The notes: generated from the letters alone by a model not told the origin. A stretch of DNA of 64,000 nt from Eubacterium sp. UBA3279 (GCA_002361775.1 DETV01000006.1:11468-75467), one strand, 5' to 3'. Positions 44,219 to 53,118 are shown, counted from the stretch's first letter. Numbers and translations: made by a program.

Positions 44219-46250
44219 CTTCCTCCCTCCCCTGAAATGAAATCACATATACGGGATTTTGTCCCATCATCAGATGATACGGACCTGCTTTTTTCCCTTT
44301 TGCCACATTTACCTGGGCAATGTCCACATCTTCCACAGGAAGGGTTTTTATGCAGTCCATAGCCTCTGCCACTGTCTCCAGAGTGATACAGTTGATCACC
44401 ACTCGAATGTGAGAATTTTTCTCCAATAACAGTTTCAGAATCTTTTTCAGATTTCCGGAGGAGCCTCCAATAAACGCATGGGTAGGTACCGGCAGATCAG
44501 CCATCGCTTCCGGAGCTGATCCTGATATGATTTCCAGATTATCCACCCGGAATTTTTCTTTATTTTTATGAAGAAGCGCCACCGCTTCCTCCTTTTTCTC
44601 TATTCCATAAACTTTACCGTCTACTGCCTGTAATGCCATTTCCACAGATACGGAACCTGTTCCTGCTCCCACATCATAAATCAGGGAATTTTTTTTCAAT
44701 CGCAGTTTTGCCAGTGAAATACTGCGGATTTCTTCTTTTGTCATGGGAACTTTATCTCTTAAAAATTCCCCGTCCGGAATCCCCGGCGTAACCACATATT
44801 CTGTTTCTTCTTCCCGTTCCAGCAAAATCACGCTTAAAGGATCCGTTTCTGTCTCCTGAAAATCTTTTGCCCGTCCCCGGGAAATTTTCTCATCTTCATA
44901 GGAAAGTCTCTCTCCCACAAAGACTTTTACCTCTCCCATTCCATAAGACGTCAGTTTTCTGCACACCCAAGCTACCCCGGTAGAATTTCCCACAATAGCA
45001 AATATTCTGGGATGCTGGCTTAAAAGTCCCACCAGATTCCGCTCTCTTCCATGCAGACTGACAGGCAATACATCTTCCCAGCAGGTTTCCAGCCTTCCAC
45101 AAAAATAAATCATGGAGGAAATTCCCGCATACACCCTTCGCTGCGCTTTGGGCATTTCCTTTTCCAGTACTCTCAGCAATTTTTTTGCCCCACTGTAAAA
45201 TCCCACATCTCCGGAAAGTGCAATGGCAATCCTTTTATATTCCGGGTGTTCTTTTATGTACTGACAGATTTCTTCCGGACGATAGGCAATATACGTTTTT
45301 TGTCCCGGTTTCTTTATCCGTTCCAGCATTCTTCCGGCTCCAATAAGCAGTTCTCCCGTCTCCAGCGCCTGTTTTCCTTCCAGGGTAAGCGTATCTAAAG
45401 TCCCCATTCCAATTCCCACAAGGGAAATGACCCGTTTTTCACCTTTTTCTTCTTCACTTTTCTTTTCGGAAAGCTCCTGGACAAGATGGAATCGTTCCTC
45501 CAGCAGTTTCTCACATTCCTCCAGAGAGATTCCTTCCTCATCCCGGGGACGTCCGATCACCACCAGACCACACCCTGTTTTCTTTGCCGCCAGATATTTT
45601 TCCAGAAATCCTCCTGAAGTTCCTGATTCCTTTGTCACCATCCAGGAAGCCTGTACCTGACGAAGCATAGCCTCATTCATTTCCTGAGAAAATGGTCCCT
45701 GCATACAGATTAAGTGTTTTCCTTCCACTCCCAGCCTGGTGCAGGATTCCATAACACTCAAAATAGAAAGTACCCGAGCATAAACCCTGTCTTTATAATT
45801 GCTTAAATTTGTATAAGCCGCCAATTCTTTGCTGCCTGTGGTCACCAGGATATTTCCCTTCGTATGCTCCAGATAATCCACCGCTTCCCGGGTATCTTTC
45901 ACATAAACCACAGGAAAATCTTCTGTTTCACCACAGAAAATTTCCTGCCGGACTACACGGATATATTCTGTTTTTGTGTTATGGCATGCTGCCTGGATAT
46001 TTTCAGTAACTACCTGGGCATAAGGATGGGTGGCATCAATAACCAGACCGTCTTCCATAGCGCCCATGATCTCCTCCATCTCATCCTGAGATAATCTCTG
46101 ATGAGACGTTTCCAGATATTCTCCCTCCGGCAACAGGCTTTCTCCATAGGCAGTCGCCACACAGACCCGGGCATGTATCCGATTTCGATTCAGATATTCC
46201 GCCACTTTTCTGCCTTCCACTGTACCGGCAAAAATAATAATCTTATACAT
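44211..46250 (-). CDS. cbiJ-cbiE-cbiT: Trifunctional CbiJ-CbiE-CbiT: precorrin-6A reductase, C5 methyltransferase, C15 methyltransferase/decarboxylase
   Basis: One chain of 679 residues with three domains in pathway order. Residues 1-257 are CbiJ (precorrin-6A reductase): IIFAGTVEGRKVAEYL, VIDATHPYAQVVTENI, LVTTGSKELAAYT and WMVTKESGTSGG. Residues about 272-480 are CbiE: ISLVGIGMGTLDTLTLEG, IALSGDVGFYSG and FAIVGNSTGV. Residues about 485-679 are CbiT: PMTKEEIRSISLAKLRL, LIYDVGAGTGSVSVEMAL (SAM site) and AFIGGSSGNLKKIL. CbiE-CbiT fusions are common (CobL in the aerobic route). A CbiJ joined in front as well is less so. No internal ribosome binding site is seen at either junction. Overlaps with cbiH and cbiA are 8 bases each. 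Confidence 0.95.
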   Translation of the reverse strand: MYKIIIFAGTVEGRKVAEYLNRNRIHARVCVATAYGESLLPEGEYLETSHQRLSQDEMEEIMGAMEDGLVIDATHPYAQVVTENIQAACHNTKTEYIRVVRQEIFCGETEDFPVVYVKDTREAVDYLEHTKGNILVTTGSKELAAYTNLSNYKDRVYARVLSILSVMESCTRLGVEGKHLICMQGPFSQEMNEAMLRQVQASWMVTKESGTSGGFLEKYLAAKKTGCGLVVIGRPRDEEGISLEECEKLLEERFHLVQELSEKKSEEEKGEKRVISLVGIGMGTLDTLTLEGKQALETGELLIGAGRMLERIKKPGQKTYIAYRPEEICQYIKEHPEYKRIAIALSGDVGFYSGAKKLLRVLEKEMPKAQRRVYAGISSMIYFCGRLETCWEDVLPVSLHGRERNLVGLLSQHPRIFAIVGNSTGVAWVCRKLTSYGMGEVKVFVGERLSYEDEKISRGRAKDFQETETDPLSVILLEREEETEYVVTPGIPDGEFLRDKVPMTKEEIRSISLAKLRLKKNSLIYDVGAGTGSVSVEMALQAVDGKVYGIEKKEEAVALLHKNKEKFRVDNLEIISGSAPEAMADLPVPTHAFIGGSSGNLKKILKLLLEKNSHIRVVINCITLETVAEAMDCIKTLPVEDVDIAQVNVAKGKKAGPYHLMMGQNPVYVISFQGREEDV

Positions 46251-46974
46251 TTTTATATCCTCTTGGCGTTACCATTTTTCCGTTAATCTCTTTTGTCTGA
46301 GAATTTCCCACCCATACAGTGGTAAACATATCTACCTGGGTATCCCGCAGTTCTTTCAGAGACATAACCTTTTGTGTCTCCCCGTCCCGTCCAATATAAC
46401 TGACGATTCCACATACCGTATCCTCGCTTTTGTACTGCAGCATCAGATCACATGCTTTTTGCAGATAATCATGACGTTTTTTACTGGAAGGATTATACAG
46501 ACATACCACAAAATCTGCCTGAGCTGCCGCCAGCAATCTGGCCTGAATCTTTTCCCAGGGAGTGAGAAGGTCACTGAGGCTGATCAGACAAAAATCGTGA
46601 ATCAGCGGCGCTCCCAGCACTGCAGCCCCTCCCGTGGCAGCGGTAACTCCCGGAATAATTTCCAGCTCCACCTGAGGATAATTGACCCCCACTTCATACA
46701 TCAGTCCCGCCATTCCATAAACTCCCGCGTCACCGCTGCAGATCATGGAAACCACTTTCCCTTTCATAGCCTCTTCGAAAGCCATCACACATCTGTCCAC
46801 TTCTTTTTTCATGGGAGTGGTGAGAAATTCTTTCCCCTGAAAATGTTCTTTTACCAGATCTACATATACGGTATAACCGATAATCACATCACTTTTTTCC
46901 ATGGCTCGGATTGCTTTTACTGTCATTTGTTCGTATTCCCCGGGACCGATCCCGATCACATATATTTTATTCAC
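46243..46974 (-). CDS. cbiH: Cobalt-precorrin-3 C17-methyltransferase
   Basis: SAM-dependent methyltransferase of about 243 residues that methylates C17 and contracts the ring. YVIGIGPGEYEQMTVKAI is the N-terminus, MICSGDAGVYGMAGLMYEV and IIPGVTAATGGAAVLGAPLIHDF follow, then CLYNPSSKKRHDYLQKA and FTTVWVGNSQT. The start is a GTG (46974) because ATG candidates upstream lie inside cbiG and GGAGTGTGGAA precedes the GTG; it overlaps the cbiG stop by 8 bases. Confidence 0.95.
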   Translation of the reverse strand: MNKIYVIGIGPGEYEQMTVKAIRAMEKSDVIIGYTVYVDLVKEHFQGKEFLTTPMKKEVDRCVMAFEEAMKGKVVSMICSGDAGVYGMAGLMYEVGVNYPQVELEIIPGVTAATGGAAVLGAPLIHDFCLISLSDLLTPWEKIQARLLAAAQADFVVCLYNPSSKKRHDYLQKACDLMLQYKSEDTVCGIVSYIGRDGETQKVMSLKELRDTQVDMFTTVWVGNSQTKEINGKMVTPRGYKNV

Positions 46975-48025
46975 CTTCCACACTCCATTCTTCCAGGGCG
47001 CAGGCAACTGTTACTCCCTCCCTGGCCTGTTTTTTTATCAGAAGAACACCGCCCCGGCTTCCCAAAACAGCGCTCCGCTCACATACGTTATCTACTCCTG
47101 TTATCTGGTTTACAAAGGCTGAACAGGAAAATTCACCCTCTGTTTTTTGTAATTCCTCACTGGAAAATGTCTCAAAGGGCAGCTTCCAGTGTTTTGCCGC
47201 CGCTACCAGTCCCGGCTCCTCTTTTTTCAGATCAATACTTGCTATTTTCTTTATTCTATGAGAATTTATCTCATATTTATCCAAAACTTTTTCCACTGTT
47301 TCTTCTATTTTTTCTTCCGTGATTCCCCGGCGGCATCCCACGCCCAGAACCAGATTTTGGGGAAATAAATGAAGAATTTTTCCTTCCTCCACCTGAATCC
47401 AGAAACTTCCCTTTCTTCCATCCGGACTGTCCCTTTCTTCCAAAATCAATTCCGGACAGTTGAATATTTTCTCCCCTTTCCGGAATCCGGTTCCCATTCC
47501 GGCAGTCAGCCTTTCTCCCCGGAGAATCCGGGCAGATACTTCTTTTGCCAGTGTCATGTCACTGATCCACAGATGATTCTTTTTTGCAAACACATCCACG
47601 GCAAACTTATGATTTACGTCTGTAGCAGTGGTGATTACCGGAATGGCAGCCAAATGCTCTGCGATTTCTTCCGTCAGTTGATTAGCTCCTCCCAGATGAC
47701 CGGACAGCAAAGAGATTACAAACTGTCCTTTTTCATCGATCACCACCACCGCCGGATCTGTTCTTTTACTTTTCACATAAGGCGCCATTGTCCGTACTGC
47801 AATCCCGGCTGCCCCGATAAAAATAATTCCCTCCTGTCCGGGAATCCATTTTTCTCCCCATTCCTGTAAAGAATCATTTACCAGTTCTTCTCCCGGAGAT
47901 ACTTTTTCAATATATTTACTTTTCACGAAAAAACGCGCTTCGTGACCCAGTTTTTCCAGAATCGGCTTCAGTTTTTTCTCCAGTTTCAAACCATTTTGGG
48001 TAAATCCAATTACTGCTATCTTCAT
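46967..48025 (-). CDS. cbiG: Cobalt-precorrin-5A hydrolase
   Basis: Opens the delta-lactone of cobalt-precorrin-5A and releases acetaldehyde. About 352 residues: IAVIGFTQNGLKLEKKL at the start, IIFIGAAGIAVRTMAPYVKSK and VVVIDEKGQFVISLLSGHLGGANQL in the central domain, and a C-terminal LVLGVGCRRGITEEKIEE and SIDLKKEEPGLVAAA region. This gene marks the cobalt-early (anaerobic) pathway. Start at MKIAVIGF with AAAGG upstream, 10 bases after cbiF. Confidence 0.95.
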   Translation of the reverse strand: MKIAVIGFTQNGLKLEKKLKPILEKLGHEARFFVKSKYIEKVSPGEELVNDSLQEWGEKWIPGQEGIIFIGAAGIAVRTMAPYVKSKRTDPAVVVIDEKGQFVISLLSGHLGGANQLTEEIAEHLAAIPVITTATDVNHKFAVDVFAKKNHLWISDMTLAKEVSARILRGERLTAGMGTGFRKGEKIFNCPELILEERDSPDGRKGSFWIQVEEGKILHLFPQNLVLGVGCRRGITEEKIEETVEKVLDKYEINSHRIKKIASIDLKKEEPGLVAAAKHWKLPFETFSSEELQKTEGEFSCSAFVNQITGVDNVCERSAVLGSRGGVLLIKKQAREGVTVACALEEWSVEGE

Positions 48026-48035
48026 ATCTCTGCCT

Positions 48036-48794
48036 TTATTTTGTTGCTTCTCTGAATTCTGTTGTAAATGCAGGATTATATAATTCTGATCTCTGATAAT
48101 GACTGTGAGACACCACGTCACCAATGATCATCAGGGCTGTCTTGGTGATCTGGTTCTTTCTTGCTGTCTCTGCCAGCGTACCAACCGTACATACAAAGGT
48201 TTTTTCATCCTCCCATGTAGCCTTATATACAATCGCTGCCGGGGTATCCGCCGTATATCCCCCTTCTATCAATCGCCTGCTCAGTTCTTCCAGCATTCCT
48301 GTACTTAAAAATACTACCATTGTAGCCTGATGGGCAGCAAAAGACTCAATACTCTCTTTTTCCGGGACAGGTGTTCTTCCTGCCATCCTGGTAATGATTA
48401 CGCTCTGAGAAACATCAGGAAGAGTATATTCCAGATTCAAAGCGCTGGCCGCTCCACAAAAAGAGCTGACTCCCGGACAATAATCAAAAGAAATATTTCT
48501 TTCTTCCAATACATCCATCTGTTCCCGGATAGCTCCATATAAAGAAGGGTCTCCCGTATGAAGGCGAACCGTTGTCAGTCCTTCTTTTTCCGCCTCAAAA
48601 ATCACATCCAATACTTCCTCCAGCGTCATTTTGGCGCTGTTATAAATCTTACATTCTTCCTTCGCATAAGAAAGTAACTGGGGATTTACAAGAGAACCTG
48701 CATAAATAATCACATCTGCCTCTTCCAGCATTTTTTTTCCTCTGACAGTTATCAGATCCGGCGCTCCGGAACCTGCTCCAACAAAATGTACCAT
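48036..48794 (-). CDS. cbiF: Cobalt-precorrin-4 C11-methyltransferase
   Basis: SAM-dependent methyltransferase of 252 residues. VHFVGAGSGAPDLITVRGKKML, IIYAGSLVNPQLL, VRLHTGDPSLYGAIREQM, CPGVSSFCGAASALNLEYTLP and VFLSTGMLEELSRRL are diagnostic. AGGAGAGAAAGAGAT precedes the start. Confidence 0.96.
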   Translation of the reverse strand: MVHFVGAGSGAPDLITVRGKKMLEEADVIIYAGSLVNPQLLSYAKEECKIYNSAKMTLEEVLDVIFEAEKEGLTTVRLHTGDPSLYGAIREQMDVLEERNISFDYCPGVSSFCGAASALNLEYTLPDVSQSVIITRMAGRTPVPEKESIESFAAHQATMVVFLSTGMLEELSRRLIEGGYTADTPAAIVYKATWEDEKTFVCTVGTLAETARKNQITKTALMIIGDVVSHSHYQRSELYNPAFTTEFREATK

Positions 48795-48807
48795 ATCTCT
48801 TTCTCTC

Positions 48808-49500
48808 CTACTGTTCTTTTACAATAATTAACGAATAATATCCTGCGGATTCCGGAATTTCTTCTGCACTTTTATATATTTTTTCCTCCGGCATTCCGCA
48901 ATTTTCAATCATCACTGCTTTTTGATTGCTTCTTTGAATACTTTCTTTCACTTCTTTCATTTTTTTACCCGTCTTCATCAGAACTTTAGTTCCCGGCAAA
49001 GCAAGAATCTCATCCATTTCCTCTGCTTTATATGTAGCCGGAATCACATGAAGCGGCTCTGCCATTTCCACCAGTCCCATATTTAACCGGGCTGCCACAG
49101 CGCAAAAGGAGGTGATTCCACTGACGATTTCCGCCTCATATCCTTTATCCAGAATTCTCTTATGCACATACAGATATGTGGAATATACGGTAGGATCTCC
49201 CAGAGTAAGAAATACCACATTTTTTCCCTGTTTCAGATAGTTTTCCACATCCTCTGCCGCTTTCTGATGATTGGCTTCCAGTACTGCCTTATCCTTTGTC
49301 ATGGGCATGGCTACCGGAATCAAATGTTTACTGTCCAGTTTATCATAAACACCTTTCACGATCTGATAAGCCACGCTTGCATAAATATCATTTCCCGGAA
49401 CAGCAATCACTTCATTTTCCCGGATCAGACGCAGCGCTTTTAAAGTGAGAAGCTCCGGATCTCCCGGTCCCACTCCCAATCCATATAATTTTCCCTGCAT
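48808..49500 (-). CDS. cbiL: Cobalt-precorrin-2 C20-methyltransferase
   Basis: First ring methyltransferase after cobalt insertion, about 230 residues. LYGLGVGPGDPELLTLKALRLI, VFLTLGDPTVYSTYLYVHKRI, IVSGITSFCAVAARLNMGLVE and VLMKTGKKMKEVKE are typical. Start at MQGKLYGLG with AGGAGG 6 bases upstream. Confidence 0.95.
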   Translation of the reverse strand: MQGKLYGLGVGPGDPELLTLKALRLIRENEVIAVPGNDIYASVAYQIVKGVYDKLDSKHLIPVAMPMTKDKAVLEANHQKAAEDVENYLKQGKNVVFLTLGDPTVYSTYLYVHKRILDKGYEAEIVSGITSFCAVAARLNMGLVEMAEPLHVIPATYKAEEMDEILALPGTKVLMKTGKKMKEVKESIQRSNQKAVMIENCGMPEEKIYKSAEEIPESAGYYSLIIVKEQ

Positions 49501-49516
49501 TGTATATCCTCCTGTT

Positions 49517-50668
49517 TTATCCATTAATTTCTTCACACAATCTTTTCACACCAGAAGTTTCTCCCAGTTTCCCATGTACGCTGGAAAATAGAATTGCTCC
49601 CACCTCCAACTGCTCCCCTCCCCGTTTGGAAAGATAATATTCCACCCGCTGAAGAACTTCTTCCATGGTTTTTTCCAGACAATGATCCCGAATCAAAATA
49701 TCAATACTCTGTTCTGTTGTGACAGAATCTAAAATTTCCATCACCGTATTGCGGCTGGCTCCTGCCCGTAAGGCATTTGCTGCCATCACTTCGGCTCTGC
49801 TGTCTGCATTTCGGGAATGGGTATTCATAATTCCTCCTGCCACTTTGATAAACTTTCCTATATGGGCAATGAACAAAATGCCTTTTACTCCCAATTCCCT
49901 GGCCATATCCAGAGTTTCTCCCACATAGTTGCTGCATTTCATGGAATAAGTAAGATCAATATTCATCTGTTCTTTTGAAAAAGCCTGTCCGTAATTTCCC
50001 GGAGTGATCACCAGATAACCGGCTCCATTTTTAACCAGCATCTCCATTTCCAATCGGATACTGGCAACCAGAGCAGCTTCACTCATGGGAATTACAATGC
50101 CGCTGGTTCCCAGTATAGAAATACCTCCCTGAATTCCCAAACGGGGATTAAAGGTCTTTTTACTGATTTCTACCCCTTCCGGAATTTCAATTACCACATC
50201 CATGCCGCCGGTATAATTCATCTGTCGGCATACTGCTTCCACATTCTCCCGAATCATTTTGCGGGGAACCTTGTTGATCGCCGCCGCTCCCACCGGTTGT
50301 TCAAGACCGGGTCGGGTCACTCTGCCCACCCCTGTTCCTCCATCCAGGTGAATTCCTGCTTCCCCGCTCTTTTTTACCCGGGCATATATTAAAATCCCAT
50401 GGGTCACATCCGGATCGTCTCCTCCATCCTTTCGGACAGCACAACGGACTTCTTCTTTGTCCATCTGAATATCTTCGATCAATAAATGAAGCAGGATTCC
50501 TTTCGGTGTCTGAAGCGCCACTTCTTCCACCTTCTCACCTGTCAAAAGCATCTTTGCCGCCGCCTGAGCTGCTGCCGCCGCACAGGAACCAGTAGTATAC
50601 CCATACCGGAGTTTATTGTTTTTTTCATCTACCACACAGTACATTTCCAGACCAGTCCGATGTTCCAT
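49517..50668 (-). CDS. cbiD: Cobalt-precorrin-5B C1-methyltransferase
   Basis: Methylates C1 in the anaerobic pathway. About 383 residues: LRYGYTTGSCAAAAAQAA at the start, DDPDVTHGILIYARV, GGTGVGRVTRPGL, FNPRLGIQGGISILGTSGIV and LFIAHIGKFIKVAGGIMNTHSR. It is specific to the cobalt-early route. Start at MEHRTGLE, because GGGAGGGG lies just upstream. It is the first gene of the long cobalamin operon and lies behind a riboswitch. Confidence 0.96.
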   Translation of the reverse strand: MEHRTGLEMYCVVDEKNNKLRYGYTTGSCAAAAAQAAAKMLLTGEKVEEVALQTPKGILLHLLIEDIQMDKEEVRCAVRKDGGDDPDVTHGILIYARVKKSGEAGIHLDGGTGVGRVTRPGLEQPVGAAAINKVPRKMIRENVEAVCRQMNYTGGMDVVIEIPEGVEISKKTFNPRLGIQGGISILGTSGIVIPMSEAALVASIRLEMEMLVKNGAGYLVITPGNYGQAFSKEQMNIDLTYSMKCSNYVGETLDMARELGVKGILFIAHIGKFIKVAGGIMNTHSRNADSRAEVMAANALRAGASRNTVMEILDSVTTEQSIDILIRDHCLEKTMEEVLQRVEYYLSKRGGEQLEVGAILFSSVHGKLGETSGVKRLCEEING

Positions 50669-50756
50669 GTTCACCCCTCCCTACATACAGGATATTTTAT
50701 AACTGTTCAGCAATCTGCTATCCCGTAAAGTACTGTACAATTACCATATTTTTTCC

Positions 50757-50804
50757 ATAAACCAGAAAAACCGTCGTCCCGAAAGACAACGGTTTTCTGG
50801 TTTA
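50757..50804 (-). other. Long hairpin between riboswitch and cbiD
   Basis: On the minus strand AAACCAGAAAACCGTTGTC pairs almost fully with GACGACGGTTTTTCTGGTTT around a TTTCGG loop. It lies where a riboswitch terminator is expected, but no T run follows on either strand. It may act through a different mechanism or be a weak terminator. Confidence 0.6.
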
Positions 50805-50922
50805 TAAAGCTTCGGTTGCCGCAAAACTTTATAATCAAATACAGTCAGTAATCTGGCTTTACAGTAACGGACTTGCACAGGAATCTCACCTGTTTCCCTG
50901 ATTCTGTATTCGTAAAATTCAC
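50805..50922 (-). promoter_or_regulatory. Cobalamin riboswitch upstream of cbiD
   Basis: On the minus strand the leader reads AGGGAAACAGGTGAGATTCC, then GTCCGTTACTGTAAAGCCAG. These match the cobalamin riboswitch core (GGGAA..GGTG.GA.TCC ... CC.C.ACTGTAA.GCCAG). The B12 box (near 50860-50841) is less canonical than that of cbiM, ending ATTACTGACTGT. A GCGGCAACC loop downstream could form the kissing contact of the expression platform. It should repress the whole cbiD operon when B12 is plentiful. Confidence 0.88.
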
Positions 50923-50928
50923 GGTAAT

Positions 50929-50957
50929 ATTATAAGCTTTTCAGGAGAAACTGTCAA
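50929..50957 (-). promoter_or_regulatory. Consensus sigma-A promoter of the cbiD operon
   Basis: On the minus strand TTGACA at 50957-50952 and TATAAT at 50934-50929, spacing 17 bases. Both boxes are perfect consensus, and the transcript would start near 50922, the edge of the riboswitch. Confidence 0.85.
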
Positions 50958-50979
50958 TTCAAGAATGACTTTTCTTCCC

Positions 50980-53118
50980 TTATTTCTTCTTAATCCAGGT
51001 TGTATAAAATGTTGTATTCAAATATGTAAAGGCTTCTGTTTTTTCCCAGTCCAGCTTCGCATTTTCAAATGCTTTTGGAGTCATAAAGCCCATATAATTA
51101 AAATCTGTTTTCCCTTCCGGCATTTTCAGATCTTTTACCGTACGGGGCGTTTTATTGGTATTGTACTCATTGATAATTCTTCTCGCCTCTTTGACAGCGG
51201 CTTTTGCATTATCTAACTGAGAACTCTTAATATTTTTCAGCCATTTTGTAAGAGATCCGTTTCTGGCAACTTCAAACTGCTGCGCCTGATAAATCATGAT
51301 ATTTGCCTGAGAAGGATACGGGCTGGCAGCCCCTTCCCTGGTGGTATTCATTCTGTTTAACATGACAAGAGCCACACCAGTCATACCCGGCATCCCCTGA
51401 TTTCCTGCTTCTGTATATACAGCAGCCGCAAGAAATTCATCTTCTGTCACATCCACGCCTACCTGGGGATCTGTTTCAAATTGTTTTTCCACCTTGTAAG
51501 TTCTTCCATTTTGATCTTTTACTCTTACATACCGGTTTTCTTTTGCCGTACACATACCTGACTCGTTGAAGCTGTAAATATAATCTTCCACACTATAGGT
51601 AGAGTTGGCAACCATAACCCCATACTTATTAATATAATAGCCGCCCACTCCTGTGGTTCCTACCCAATAGTTACTGGCTTTTGCACCATTTTCTTTCAGA
51701 TAATAATAATTATTACCCTTCTTCAGCCAGCCGGTAACCATCCAGCCATTCTCGTCAAAATAATATTCTGACCCGCCAATCGTTTTCCAGGAAGATTTTA
51801 CTCTTGTTCCGTCCGTATTCACATAATACCAACGGCCTCCCTCCTGCTGCCAGCCATAGAGAGATTTTCCTTCTTCCCAGACACCGCTGCCATTCACGTA
51901 GTAATCTCCGATCCAGGTATTGGACGCCATAGCTCCGGAACTATTCATATAATACCATTTTCCGTCAATCTTTTGCCACCCGGTCAGCATGGCTCCGCTT
52001 CCGCTCATATAGTACCAGGTTCCGCCAATCTGCTGCCATCCGGTCAGCATGGCTCCGCTTCCGTTCATATAGTACCAAGTTCCGCCAATCTTTTGCCATC
52101 CGGTCAGCATGGCTCCGCTTCCGTTCATATAGTACCAGGTTCCGCCTACCTTCTGCCACCCGGTGAGCATCCGTCCGCTTCCATCCATATAATACCAGAC
52201 AGAACCTATCTTCTGCCATCCTGTCTGCATGGCTCCGCTTCCATTCATGTAGTACCAACTGTTTCCGATCAACTGCCAGCCGGTGACCATGGCTCCGCTT
52301 CCGTTCATATAATACCATGTGTTGCCTACCTTCTGCCACCCGGTAACCATCCAGCCACTGGCATCAAAATAATACCACTTTCCATTGATATTTTCCCAGT
52401 CAGACTGGGTATAACTTCCGTCACTGTGACGATACCACCAGCGATTCCCGTTCTGAATCCACCCGGACTGATGGTTTTCTTTGCTTTTACCCGGAATCCA
52501 TGCGCCGCTTTTATCCACATAATATTCTCCGATCCAGGTATCGGCTTCCATAACTCCATCATCCTTCATGAAGTAACATTTACCCTTGACCCACTGCCAA
52601 CCGGTAAGCATCGCTCCGCTTTCATCAAAATAGTACCATTTCTTTTCTATCTGCTGCCAGCCAGTGACCATCCAGCCTTCCCGGTCAAAATAGTAATTCT
52701 TTCCTTTGATATTCTCAAATTCTTCCTGGGGTCTGGTTCCATCTTCTCTGGTGTATCTCCAACGGTTTTCCACCTGTTCCCAGCCTTTCTTTTTTTCCTG
52801 AGAAGACTGTCCGGAAAGAAGTTCCTGCTCTGCCATCTCTTCTTTCTCCGCTGGAATATCCGCTTCTTCTTTCTCTTTCTTAACTGCTTCTTCCGTCTGA
52901 GGAACTTCTTCTGTTTCTGTCTGAGGAATTTCTTCTTTTTCTGTTACAGTCTCTGTTTCTGTCTGAACACTTTCTTCCCCCATTTTCTCTTCCGTTGCCT
53001 GTTCAACAGACTGAACATCAGCGGTCTGTTCTACAGAAGCTGCCTGAACAGCTAAGGGAGAAATCATTGCCACACTCAGACAACCCGCCAGAAGTTTTGC
53101 CACGATTTTTCTCTTCAT
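50980..53118 (-). CDS. Secreted SleB-type cell-wall hydrolase with cell-wall-binding repeats
   Basis: Secreted protein of 712 residues. A signal peptide (about 1-27, ending VQAASVEQ) is followed by a Glu/Thr-rich linker (about 28-115). About 18 aromatic cell-wall-binding repeats of roughly 20 residues (GWQKIGGTWYYMNGSGAM type) cover about 115-540. The C-terminal Hydrolase_2/SleB domain (about 575-712) has AAAVYTEAGNQGMPGMTG with the likely catalytic Glu and VALVMLNRMN. Such proteins cleave peptidoglycan; the repeats anchor to choline or other wall polymers. A perfect consensus promoter lies upstream, suggesting vegetative rather than sporulation-only expression. Confidence 0.88.
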   Translation of the reverse strand: MKRKIVAKLLAGCLSVAMISPLAVQAASVEQTADVQSVEQATEEKMGEESVQTETETVTEKEEIPQTETEEVPQTEEAVKKEKEEADIPAEKEEMAEQELLSGQSSQEKKKGWEQVENRWRYTREDGTRPQEEFENIKGKNYYFDREGWMVTGWQQIEKKWYYFDESGAMLTGWQWVKGKCYFMKDDGVMEADTWIGEYYVDKSGAWIPGKSKENHQSGWIQNGNRWWYRHSDGSYTQSDWENINGKWYYFDASGWMVTGWQKVGNTWYYMNGSGAMVTGWQLIGNSWYYMNGSGAMQTGWQKIGSVWYYMDGSGRMLTGWQKVGGTWYYMNGSGAMLTGWQKIGGTWYYMNGSGAMLTGWQQIGGTWYYMSGSGAMLTGWQKIDGKWYYMNSSGAMASNTWIGDYYVNGSGVWEEGKSLYGWQQEGGRWYYVNTDGTRVKSSWKTIGGSEYYFDENGWMVTGWLKKGNNYYYLKENGAKASNYWVGTTGVGGYYINKYGVMVANSTYSVEDYIYSFNESGMCTAKENRYVRVKDQNGRTYKVEKQFETDPQVGVDVTEDEFLAAAVYTEAGNQGMPGMTGVALVMLNRMNTTREGAASPYPSQANIMIYQAQQFEVARNGSLTKWLKNIKSSQLDNAKAAVKEARRIINEYNTNKTPRTVKDLKMPEGKTDFNYMGFMTPKAFENAKLDWEKTEAFTYLNTTFYTTWIKKK
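51940..52380 (-). repeat. Near-identical 60-base tandem repeats within the hydrolase gene
   Basis: About seven 60-base units (20 codons) in a row, differing by a few bases; for example TCCGCTTCCGTTCATATAGT recurs at 60-base intervals. They encode the GWQxIGxTWYYMNGSGAMLT repeats. The DNA identity suggests recent duplication or gene conversion. Confidence 0.9.

Noticed and set aside
50757..50804. Calling the hairpin before cbiD a standard rho-independent terminator
   Set aside because: Neither strand has a T run after the stem; listed as an unassigned hairpin instead.
51940..52380. Regular 60-base repeats that could suggest a CRISPR array
   Set aside because: There are no unique spacers and the repeats stay in one reading frame encoding aromatic wall-binding units.
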